From: CBDDLD01 sp965230605
GTDB lineage: Bacteria; Bacteroidota; Bacteroidia; Flavobacteriales; Flavobacteriaceae
Assembly (NCBI GenBank): GCA_965230605.1
Contig: CBDDLD010000004.1
Coordinates: 434,001 to 498,000, forward strand
Direction of reading: 5' to 3'
Length of the DNA: 64,000 nucleotides
A program made the translations under genes and the position numbers. Shown piece by piece: positions 33,384 to 41,589 of this stretch. The first letter of the stretch is position 1. The number at the start of each line of letters is the position of its first letter. The notes beneath the pieces were generated by a model that ran no database searches, was not told the origin of the DNA, and worked only from the letters and a program-made list of their open reading frames with translations.

Positions 33384-34883
33384 ATGAAAAAAATAAATAA
33401 AATATTATTTGTCGGACTCTTAGCGGTGCTAATGGGTTGTAACGACGCGATTGATATCAGACAGCCGGGACGTTTAGATGCAGCCAACGCATTTAGTTCG
33501 GTAGCTGACCTTCAATTAGGACTATTAAATGTATACGATCAGTGGGATTTGACCCCTGAGATTGCTTTAGCTTCTAATTTCACGGATGAAGTTGCACCAG
33601 GTTTTGATTCAGGAGGACAAGGCTTCGCATTATATGATTTTGTGATGAATGCAGCTACACCAGCTGCAGCAGATTTCTGGGTACGTAACTATCGAGTAAA
33701 TAACCGTGCAACCATCTTAATTGAGGCAGCAGCGAATATTACGCCAGATGCTTCAGAGCAAGATCAGTACAATAACATCTTAGCACAAGCACATGCTATT
33801 AGAGCCTATGCTAACTTAGAATTATTAACGTACTTTAGCCCGGATCCAAGAGATGATTCAGCTTTAGCTGCACCAGTAATTGATTTTATTCCTGGATTAG
33901 GAATTCAGCCAAGTAGAGATACTACCGGGGATCTTTGGGATTATATTAATGCTGATTTAGCTTTAGCAGCTAGTTTAAGTACAGAGCAGTCGAATGCCAC
34001 ATCTATCTCTAGGGATGCCATCAATGCGCTTAGAGCGAGAGCCGCAATGACCAGAGGAGATTACACGGCTGCAGCGACGTTAGCGTCTCAGTTATTGGCA
34101 GCATACCCATTAGCAAATACGACTCAGTATCAATTAATGTTCTTAGATACGGATAATACAGAGGTGATCTTTAAGTTAGAGCGGACACAAAATGACAACT
34201 ACGATGTTCAAGGGAGCACGAATAATGATATAGGCGCTTTAGCAGGTGGTTGGGCAGGCGCTCGCTTTGCATTCGTAGATGCTACACTTGCTGGTTCACC
34301 ATACTTTGAGATGGACAGAGGTTTATTCAACCTTATGAATTCTGCAGATGTACGTTTTACAGTAAATGTAGCTCCGTCTTCAGTGATCAACCCGAACTAT
34401 GATACGGATCCAGATCCGGTAAACACTGATATCTTAGTGATTCAAAAGTATCCGGGATCAGAAGGACAGCCATTAATGAATGACCTTAAAGTATTTAGAT
34501 CATCAGAGATGTTACTGATCTTAGCAGAAGCTAGAGCAGCACAGAATGATCTTCCAGGAGCAGCAGCACTTATCGATCAACTGAGAGATGCACGTTTTGG
34601 TTCAGACCAGGCAGCACCATCTTACGCATCACAAGCAGAAGCATTCGGAGCGATCTTAGATGAGCGTCGTGTAGAACTTTGTTTTGAAGGCCACCGTTAT
34701 AAGGACCTTAAGCGTTTGGGAGTAGCTGCAAATAGAGGTGTAGATAGAGATATGACTGATTGTACGACTCAGAGTGGTGCTTGTACACTAGCAGCTAGTG
34801 ACTTTAGATTCACGTTACCAATCCCTATTGTTGAGATCAATGGTAACCCTGGAATCGCATCACAACAAAATCCTGGATATTAA
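33384..34883 (+). CDS. SusD/RagB-family lipoprotein paired with SusC
   Basis: 499 residues. The lipobox LLAVLMGC places Cys at 19. SusD fold: helices around QAHAIRAYANLELLTYFSP, LAEARAAQNDLPGAAALI, and the family end LPIPIVEINGNPG with NPGY. It forms the lid of the SusC barrel and binds the ligand at the surface. It lies 11 bases after susC. It is about 88% identical by hand count to the orphan SusD at 9633-11126; both share an unusual CTD-like Cys pattern near the end (TDCT then SGAC). The two may exchange on the same SusC. Confidence 0.96.
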   Translation: MKKINKILFVGLLAVLMGCNDAIDIRQPGRLDAANAFSSVADLQLGLLNVYDQWDLTPEIALASNFTDEVAPGFDSGGQGFALYDFVMNAATPAAADFWVRNYRVNNRATILIEAAANITPDASEQDQYNNILAQAHAIRAYANLELLTYFSPDPRDDSALAAPVIDFIPGLGIQPSRDTTGDLWDYINADLALAASLSTEQSNATSISRDAINALRARAAMTRGDYTAAATLASQLLAAYPLANTTQYQLMFLDTDNTEVIFKLERTQNDNYDVQGSTNNDIGALAGGWAGARFAFVDATLAGSPYFEMDRGLFNLMNSADVRFTVNVAPSSVINPNYDTDPDPVNTDILVIQKYPGSEGQPLMNDLKVFRSSEMLLILAEARAAQNDLPGAAALIDQLRDARFGSDQAAPSYASQAEAFGAILDERRVELCFEGHRYKDLKRLGVAANRGVDRDMTDCTTQSGACTLAASDFRFTLPIPIVEINGNPGIASQQNPGY

Positions 34884-34901
34884 TATTAAATACTATAGAT
34901 T

Positions 34902-35678
34902 ATGAAAAACATATATAAATTAATAGCAGTAATATTCTTAGTAGGGACTTTTACGAGTTGTGAAGAGGATTTGATCATATTTGATGCTGATAATGGACAA
35001 ACCGCATTATCATTCTCTAGAGCTAATAATGAAGCTACCTTATGTAATCCTACGGTAACTATTGTCGTTGAATCAACAACACGTTCAAGTTCTGACAGAA
35101 CTTATATGATTGAACTTGATGAATCTACTACAGCCTTAGAGAATCAATATAGCTTGGCTTCTTCAACAGTTACTATTGCTGCTGGAGAGTTTGTAGGAAC
35201 AACTTCGGTAACAGTAGATTTTGATGAAGTAGATATAGAAGGGGATGATGTTAATAGAAATATTGTATATAACTTGATTATACCAGATGGTGAAGTTTTA
35301 AATACAAGAGGTCAATTAGTTGTTAATTATAAGTCCGCTTGTGTTCTTAATGAGGTGAAGATAGACATTACGTTCGACTCATACCCACAGGAAACAGCAT
35401 GGCAGATTAGAGATTCAGGTAATAATATTGTAGCCGGAGACATGGAGTTTGGTAATCATGCAGGTTCTGACAGTTTTTCTACAAACATATGTTTACCTGA
35501 TGGAGATTACACATACATCATCTTTGATTCGTTTGGAGACGGTATCTGTTGTGCCTATGGAAACGGAGCAGCAAACTTATTTTTAGTAGAATGTGAAGGT
35601 GACTCAGACCTTTTAAATGGAAATCCAATTGCTGAGTTTGGAGCAAATGATTCAAGAACATTCACATTAGGTAATTAG
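34902..35678 (+). CDS. Surface lipoprotein with Calx-beta-like and 'SFGDGIC' domains
   Basis: 258 residues. The lipobox TFTSC places Cys at 20. The N-terminal part (about 40-145: RTYMIELDESTTAL, STVTIAAGEFVGTTSVTVDF) looks like DUF4843/Calx-beta-like domains found behind SusCD pairs. The C-terminal part has ITFDSYPQETAWQIRDSG and FDSFGDGICCAYGNGAANLF, a motif common in secreted flavobacterial proteins, probably a small beta-sandwich. It is the third gene of the susCD operon, 18 bases after susD. It is likely an extra ligand-binding protein; the ligand is unknown. Confidence 0.75.
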   Translation: MKNIYKLIAVIFLVGTFTSCEEDLIIFDADNGQTALSFSRANNEATLCNPTVTIVVESTTRSSSDRTYMIELDESTTALENQYSLASSTVTIAAGEFVGTTSVTVDFDEVDIEGDDVNRNIVYNLIIPDGEVLNTRGQLVVNYKSACVLNEVKIDITFDSYPQETAWQIRDSGNNIVAGDMEFGNHAGSDSFSTNICLPDGDYTYIIFDSFGDGICCAYGNGAANLFLVECEGDSDLLNGNPIAEFGANDSRTFTLGN

Positions 35679-35760
35679 ATTTGTTAGGAGAATAATTAAA
35701 TAGAATTTTTCAGAGTTTTAAAATTGCAACTTAATCTTAATTGATTAATCCGTAGAACGC

Positions 35761-35790
35761 AAAAGGCTTCACATCTTGTGAAGCCTTTTG
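35761..35790. terminator. Bidirectional terminator between convergent genes
   Basis: AAAAGGCTTCACA (35761-35773) pairs with TGTGAAGCCTTTT (35777-35789) around a 3-base loop. It serves the plus-strand susCD operon and the minus-strand amylase gene ending at 35810. Confidence 0.9.
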
Positions 35791-35809
35791 TTCATGGTTA
35801 GTATAAACT

Positions 35810-38680
35810 TTAGAGCTTGACTAACTTAGAAGTTACAGCCTGCCCATCGGCATTGGCCATGTTAACAATATAAACACCGGTTTGCAATTTAGAAATATCA
35901 AAACCGTGATTTGTGTCAAAATACCCTTCAAAGGCCTTCACAACCTTTCCACTGAGGTCATAAATAGTGAGCTCAGTGATTGTGGTATTTATACTGAATG
36001 TTGTTTCTACCGGATTAGGGAATACACGTACTCGCGTAAACGTATCATCATCAATACTTAAGGATTGAGCCGGTTGGTTCCCGAAAATACGGAACTGCCC
36101 AGGAGCAATACTAATAGAAGCTGTTGTACTTTCTATAGTTGTACTACCCGTATCATCCATAAGGTCGTACCAAGTCCCTGCACTAGGGAAATTAGTCGCT
36201 ACGTTTTGTGAGGTCACATCAAAGTTCGCCAAGATCACCACTTCACGTAATGATGTAGACGGTAAACTAAGGTCCGACACCTCAATACGAGGTAAGAAGT
36301 CCCCGGAAGTTAGAGTGTAATCCCCTTCAAAAACAGGCTCATTAATTTTTAAAGCATGTAAGCGCGACCAGTCACTATAGATCTGGCTACGTAACACATC
36401 TGTTACCCAATTATTGGCCCATTGCGGTTGCGGCTTTGTGTCCAGTTTACAACCATCATTATTAAAGGAACCGTCGGAACAGGTAAAAATAGAATTCTCC
36501 ATACCCAATTCTCCGAAGTGCCAGATCATCTTAGGTCCCGGAACCATCACGGATGTTGCTGCCAGAGCAGACATACGCGTTAATGCCACATTGAGGTTTT
36601 GCACATTATGTGACGCATTAGAAGTTTGACCAAAGGTGATGTTCTTATACATTAAACGTTCCTCATCATGACTCTCAGGATACCCGATGACACGAGGACC
36701 ATTAAATAAAGGTCTGGAATTATGACCGATACCACTAATATTTTTATTCCCATTCTGACCCATGGTCAATTCGTTATATGGATCTGTCATTTTTCCCCAC
36801 ATCATAATACCTTTACCTTCATCTAAACGGTAATTGGCCCATTCTTTCTCTTCATTTTCACTCCCCAAATGCTCAAAGATCACATAATGATCAGGGTCTA
36901 ATGACCAGGTATGATCAGCATACTCGCGTAAAACATCAACACGGTCTTGCTGGTAATTCTGTGTACAACCGAAGTCGCCATCAAAAGTACCGTCTCCACA
37001 GTTTTGTGTGAAACCTTTGGTAAGATCCCAACGGAAACCGTCAATACGGTATTCTTCAATCCAGTATTGAACCACTTGCTTCACATAGTCTCGAGTTACG
37101 GTTTGACTATGGTCAAAATCACTACCTACATTAAAGGCATGTTGTGGTAACGTGTTGAAGTATGGGTTCTCTGTAGAAGGACCGCCCCAGCCATCACCAT
37201 CCGGATCGTCCATCCACATACGCACTAGTGGATTACGCCCAAAAGCATGGTTAAAGGCAATGTCTAAAATAACAGCGATACCATTCTGGTGGCATACATC
37301 TACAAATTCTTTAAACTTATCAGGGCTTCCATAGAACTTGTCTAAAGCCATATGAAATGCTGTGTTATAACCCCAACTTTCATTGCCTTCAAACTCCATA
37401 ACCGGCATTAGCTCTATGGCGTTTACATTAAGGTCTTTGAAATAATCGATACGATCGATAAGGTCCTGATAGTTGCGTTTTGCATCAAAGTCTCTGATAA
37501 GAACTTCGTATACAATAAGATCTTCTTTTTTAGGCTTTACAAAATTGTTAACCACCCAACTGTAAGGCGTTTGTCCGGTTTGTAATACGGTAACTTCGCG
37601 TTCTTGTCCGGCCGGATAGGGAGGTAAGTCAGGAAAGCTTTCTGCCGGAATACCTGAATCATCAAAAGGAGACAAAACTAAAGCAGAGTAGGGGTCTGCT
37701 GTTTTCACCAAGGCTGGTGAGCCTGATACTGCATTAGTATCATACACCCAATATTGATAGGTTTCCACTTGTCCGGGGGTGAGTCCGGTAATTTCTATCC
37801 AGTACTGTCCGGTAATTGGGTCTCGTTTCATAAGATCACTTGAAGAAGGACTGTAGCCATTCCAGCTTCCTGCGACCTCTATAAATTCTTTCCCCGGAGC
37901 GGTGAGTACTAGGGTAGCCTTAGTATTGTCCATGGTATCGTAATTAATACCATCTTTAAGCCCTGCCGGTAATGCTTCTTCTATCACAGTTGGTACAACA
38001 ATAACTTCAAAAGTCACTTCACCGGTTTCCATAGAAGACGGGGGTGTACCTACAACTCTAACGGTACCGCTCTGCGTTACATTCGTAATCTGTGTATTAC
38101 AGGTGGGAAAACCACAAGTGGTTGATGCTACAGAGATATCATTAAAAAACACTTCTAAATTTCCGGCCACGGTAGTACTACCCTGAGCACTAATAGTTCC
38201 ACTGATTGGAATATTATCTCCGGAATTCACAATAACGAAGCTATCTGTAGGTGTGGTAAGGTTGACCACAACACGTCCCACATCTTTAAAGTTATCACCG
38301 GTTTGACTACTGCCATCTTGCGACTTTATGAGAAAGCCGATGCGTGCAATGCCGGTATTATTGAAAAAATCTTGAATCACTCCAAAGTCGAAAGTATAAG
38401 TCCCATCCATATTATTGGTGAACTTAGCAGTCTCCGGAGAGTTGTTAAAATCGTTACCTGTAGCCGTTGGGTTATTGAACTGTGTACCATTGGTGTCAAA
38501 ATGCCAAGCCCATAAATAAATGTCTGTGACACCCCACTCGGCAGAAGGATCAAAGTTTGAAACGGTTAAGGTGACGCTTTCATCTTCATCAAAAAACTCA
38601 GGATTAAACGTGAATGTTTGCGCATAAGTCATGAGCGTACCCGTTAAGAATACGATGAGTAAGCGTAGTTGTTTTTTCAT
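35810..38680 (-). CDS. T9SS-secreted GH13 alpha-amylase
   Basis: 956 residues. The signal peptide ends TYAQ (21). Beta-rich N-terminal domains follow, the one at about 240-335 like a CBM48/E-set module (TAPGKEFIEVAGSWNGYSP). The GH13 barrel (about 380-770) shows the start DLIVYEVLIRDFDAKRN, ILDIAFNHAFG, the nucleophile Asp in DGFRWDLTKGF (about 548), acid/base Glu in VIFEHLGSENE (about 601) and PESHDEERLMY (about 671). The C-terminal T9SS type A domain starts RVFPNPVETTF. It would cut starch outside the cell or on its surface. It is last in the minus-strand susCDE cluster but separated from the SusE-like gene by a terminator hairpin. Confidence 0.95.
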   Translation of the reverse strand: MKKQLRLLIVFLTGTLMTYAQTFTFNPEFFDEDESVTLTVSNFDPSAEWGVTDIYLWAWHFDTNGTQFNNPTATGNDFNNSPETAKFTNNMDGTYTFDFGVIQDFFNNTGIARIGFLIKSQDGSSQTGDNFKDVGRVVVNLTTPTDSFVIVNSGDNIPISGTISAQGSTTVAGNLEVFFNDISVASTTCGFPTCNTQITNVTQSGTVRVVGTPPSSMETGEVTFEVIVVPTVIEEALPAGLKDGINYDTMDNTKATLVLTAPGKEFIEVAGSWNGYSPSSSDLMKRDPITGQYWIEITGLTPGQVETYQYWVYDTNAVSGSPALVKTADPYSALVLSPFDDSGIPAESFPDLPPYPAGQEREVTVLQTGQTPYSWVVNNFVKPKKEDLIVYEVLIRDFDAKRNYQDLIDRIDYFKDLNVNAIELMPVMEFEGNESWGYNTAFHMALDKFYGSPDKFKEFVDVCHQNGIAVILDIAFNHAFGRNPLVRMWMDDPDGDGWGGPSTENPYFNTLPQHAFNVGSDFDHSQTVTRDYVKQVVQYWIEEYRIDGFRWDLTKGFTQNCGDGTFDGDFGCTQNYQQDRVDVLREYADHTWSLDPDHYVIFEHLGSENEEKEWANYRLDEGKGIMMWGKMTDPYNELTMGQNGNKNISGIGHNSRPLFNGPRVIGYPESHDEERLMYKNITFGQTSNASHNVQNLNVALTRMSALAATSVMVPGPKMIWHFGELGMENSIFTCSDGSFNNDGCKLDTKPQPQWANNWVTDVLRSQIYSDWSRLHALKINEPVFEGDYTLTSGDFLPRIEVSDLSLPSTSLREVVILANFDVTSQNVATNFPSAGTWYDLMDDTGSTTIESTTASISIAPGQFRIFGNQPAQSLSIDDDTFTRVRVFPNPVETTFSINTTITELTIYDLSGKVVKAFEGYFDTNHGFDISKLQTGVYIVNMANADGQAVTSKLVKL

Positions 38681-38691
38681 AGCTATGGGTT

Positions 38692-38724
38692 AAAAAAGGC
38701 TATGCATTATAAAATACATAGCCT
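38692..38724 (-). terminator. Terminator between SusE-like gene and amylase gene
   Basis: On the minus strand AGGCTATG...CATAGCCT is followed by six T (38692-38697). It lies between two genes of the same strand, so the amylase has its own promoter or depends on read-through. Confidence 0.8.
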
Positions 38725-38753
38725 CTTATTAAAAACTAGTTGTTAAACTTAGA

Positions 38754-39938
38754 CTATTGTAAAGTAATCGTTTTATTTACAGTATCGATAATGGTATAAT
38801 ATTGACCTGTAGCTCCGATGAATCGGAAGTTACTATCACCATCCATAGCATTTTCAAAATTAGCATCGATCACGTATCCGTCATCAGCAAAGAATGGGAA
38901 GTTTTGTCCAGATCCCCAATCTGTAGCTGTTGTAAAGAATCTAAAGTTGGCATCACCATCAGCGGTATAGTTTACCCAGCCTTCATAAATACCATTTCCT
39001 TCACACATTAATTGTACTGGAGTATCCCATGACCATCCTGCATCACTTAATCCGGCACCCACAGCCCATAGCTGATCTAAATCACAGTTACCTTGTGGTG
39101 TTGGATCATCTAACGTGATCGTTTTGTTTACAGCATCAATCGTTAAGAAATACTTTCCTGAAGGCCCTGTAAATAAGAAGTTATTGTCACCATCCATTGC
39201 ATCTTCAAACATTGGGTCTATGGTATAACCGTCATTGATAAAGCCCGGATAATTGATACCAGATCCCCAATCTGTATTCACAGTAAAGAATCTGAAGTTA
39301 CCATCACCATCGACATTGTTTACAAGATCTACATTAATAGTATACACGTTAGTTCCTGAACAAGCTGCAACTTGAGGCGTTGCCCAGTCCCATCCTGTAA
39401 ATTTCACACCAGCACCTACCATAAAGTATTGATCAAGGTCACATACGGCAACTACTTCCCCGGTTTCTTCCGGTAACACCATTACTAAAGCAGCTGTGGA
39501 AGAAAAATTCTCTTCACCACCGTCACCTAAGAACGAGCGTAATCTAAAGTATACTTGCCCTGTGTTAGGTTCCTCAGTTTCAGGATCATTGTCTAATCCG
39601 GCCTGAGCCGCATAGGATAACATATCACCTATTGTGATTGCAATCTCATTTCCGGTCGTAGCGCCAATAGTTTCAGCATCTGTAAAGTCCCCGGTTATAG
39701 ATTTCTGTAATTGATACGTTATGTTAGTAGGCACAGCTACGCTAGCATTGTCCCACGTAAAACGCTCTGCTAAATTCCCCGCAGCTTGCGGTATAAGTAC
39801 ATATTCGGCTAAAAAAGTATTCGTGAATACTAATTCACCGTTATTATTGGTTTGAAAAACGACGTCATCTTCAGTTTCACAACTGTTAAAACTTACTAAG
39901 GCAAAGATGAAAAGTCCTATAATTGATAATTTTTTCAT
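38754..39938 (-). CDS. SusE/SusF-like starch-binding lipoprotein
   Basis: 394 residues. The lipobox VSFNSC places Cys at 20. An N-terminal SusE-type domain (about 30-160: ERFTWDNASVAVPTNITYQLQ) is followed by two tandem starch-binding-like modules. Each has CDLDQ, VGAG, GWDWATP or GWSWDTP, DGNFRFFT, TDWGSG, DAMDGD and a closing VNKTITL (about 165-278 and 283-394). Aromatic residues in these blocks would bind glucan. SusE/F proteins sit on the surface around SusCD and hold starch chains. The gene follows susD by 17 bases. Confidence 0.9.
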   Translation of the reverse strand: MKKLSIIGLFIFALVSFNSCETEDDVVFQTNNNGELVFTNTFLAEYVLIPQAAGNLAERFTWDNASVAVPTNITYQLQKSITGDFTDAETIGATTGNEIAITIGDMLSYAAQAGLDNDPETEEPNTGQVYFRLRSFLGDGGEENFSSTAALVMVLPEETGEVVAVCDLDQYFMVGAGVKFTGWDWATPQVAACSGTNVYTINVDLVNNVDGDGNFRFFTVNTDWGSGINYPGFINDGYTIDPMFEDAMDGDNNFLFTGPSGKYFLTIDAVNKTITLDDPTPQGNCDLDQLWAVGAGLSDAGWSWDTPVQLMCEGNGIYEGWVNYTADGDANFRFFTTATDWGSGQNFPFFADDGYVIDANFENAMDGDSNFRFIGATGQYYTIIDTVNKTITLQ

Positions 39939-39955
39939 TGTATTATTAGTGTTAA

Positions 39956-41554
39956 TTAGTATCCAGGATTTTGGTTTAAATTGGTGTTTACACCAAGGTC
40001 AGAGGCCGGTATAGGCATGATGTCTCTAAACGATTCTGTTACGGAACCTTGAGGAACATTGCCTTTCCATTGCCATACCCCTTGATCAGAGAATTGTCCG
40101 AAGCGAATTAAATCTGTACGTCTATGGCATTCCCAGTATAACTCTCTAGAACGCTCATCGATGATGAAGTCTAGTGTTAACTCACCAGAAGTAATATTAC
40201 CACTAGTATCACCATAAGCACGCTCTCTGATTTCATTGATGTATCCCGTAGCTGTAGCAACATTACCGTTACCTCCTCTTAGAGTTGCCTCTGCATACAT
40301 TAAGTAAGCATCTGCTAATCTAAACATAGGGAAATCGGTATCGATATGATTTCCTGTTGGATCAGACCCGGCAATACCATTGACATCTACATTTCTGTAT
40401 TTAGTAACCGCATAACCTTGATTAAAAGGACCTACAGCCTCAATATCTCTGTTTTGCCCATCTGTCCAGAATAAAGAACGACCATCTGGAGAATTTTCTT
40501 CGCCAGGGAATTGCTCTACAAATGTTGGTGTTGTTCTGATACCGAACCAACCACCGTTAATTCCGAAGTCAGCAGGATTCATAGATCCACCTACAGGAGC
40601 ATGTGTCATAAAGGTCATACCACCAAATGCTTGCGTATTTAATCCATCAAAAGGAATGGTAAAGATCACCTCATTCTGAGCACCATTAGAATCATTATCC
40701 GCTAAGAAAGAATGGAAATAAGGAATATCCGGAATAGTATACCCAGAACTAATAATATTATTCACATAAGTGATAACATCATTGTACCTTCCTGTACCAG
40801 TGTAAACTTCAGCATTTAAATATAATTTAGCTAATAGCATCCAAGCAGCAGCTCTATCAGCTCTACCATACTCGTTCTGACGTGGAGCAACCATACCATC
40901 TAAAACACTTAATAATTCGGTTTCAACATAGTCAAAAAGGTCTGCTCTTTGAATCTGCGGTGGTAAAAATGCACCTACCGGATCGTCTTCAGTCACAAAA
41001 GGAGGATTAGCAAATAAATCTAATAAATGCCAGTACGATAAAGCTCTCATAAATCGAGCTTCAGCACGATAAATTTGAATTTCTGCTCTTAAGGCTGCAT
41101 CAACACCTCTGCCATCTAATTTAGCATCAGTAGTTTGACGCATAAATTCATTAATTAAAGACACCTGATATAATAAGCGACTATACATCGTTCTAATGAA
41201 CTCATTACCGGAAGTCCAAACCTGTCCGTGTAAATCTTGTATAGTACCGTCATTCCATCCAATGATGGCTTCATCAGTAGTTAACTGTTGCATTTTCCAG
41301 TATAAACGAAGGTAGTTTGAGAATCCTTCATCTAAACCGGCTAAATCTGGACTACCTGCCGGGCCTTGCTGGCCACTAAGCGAGATACCTGCATAAATCT
41401 TACCTAGAAACTGCTTGTAAGCTGCCGGGTCTTCAAAAGCAGCTTCAGCCGTCAGACGATTGTCCTCGGGTTGCAGATCTAGTTTACTCTCGCATGACTG
41501 CACAAAGGCAACCAGTACAAAAGCAACGAAGATCGTTTTAATTGTTCTTAACAT
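39956..41554 (-). CDS. SusD-family starch-binding lipoprotein
   Basis: 532 residues from MLRTIKTIFVAFVLVAFVQS with the lipid Cys at 21; an adjacent Met or a longer frame is possible but would lengthen the signal peptide. Family features: QIYRAEARFMRALSYWHLLD, MLLAKLYLNAEVYTG, IIDERSRELYWECHRRTDLIRFG and the ending MPIPASDLGVN with NQNPGY. It lies 35 bases after the susC stop and before the SusE-like gene, within a starch/maltodextrin locus, which sets the likely ligand. Confidence 0.95.
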   Translation of the reverse strand: MLRTIKTIFVAFVLVAFVQSCESKLDLQPEDNRLTAEAAFEDPAAYKQFLGKIYAGISLSGQQGPAGSPDLAGLDEGFSNYLRLYWKMQQLTTDEAIIGWNDGTIQDLHGQVWTSGNEFIRTMYSRLLYQVSLINEFMRQTTDAKLDGRGVDAALRAEIQIYRAEARFMRALSYWHLLDLFANPPFVTEDDPVGAFLPPQIQRADLFDYVETELLSVLDGMVAPRQNEYGRADRAAAWMLLAKLYLNAEVYTGTGRYNDVITYVNNIISSGYTIPDIPYFHSFLADNDSNGAQNEVIFTIPFDGLNTQAFGGMTFMTHAPVGGSMNPADFGINGGWFGIRTTPTFVEQFPGEENSPDGRSLFWTDGQNRDIEAVGPFNQGYAVTKYRNVDVNGIAGSDPTGNHIDTDFPMFRLADAYLMYAEATLRGGNGNVATATGYINEIRERAYGDTSGNITSGELTLDFIIDERSRELYWECHRRTDLIRFGQFSDQGVWQWKGNVPQGSVTESFRDIMPIPASDLGVNTNLNQNPGY

Positions 41555-41589
41555 CATAGCTCTGTTGTTTATGTAATTAGTTATCATTT

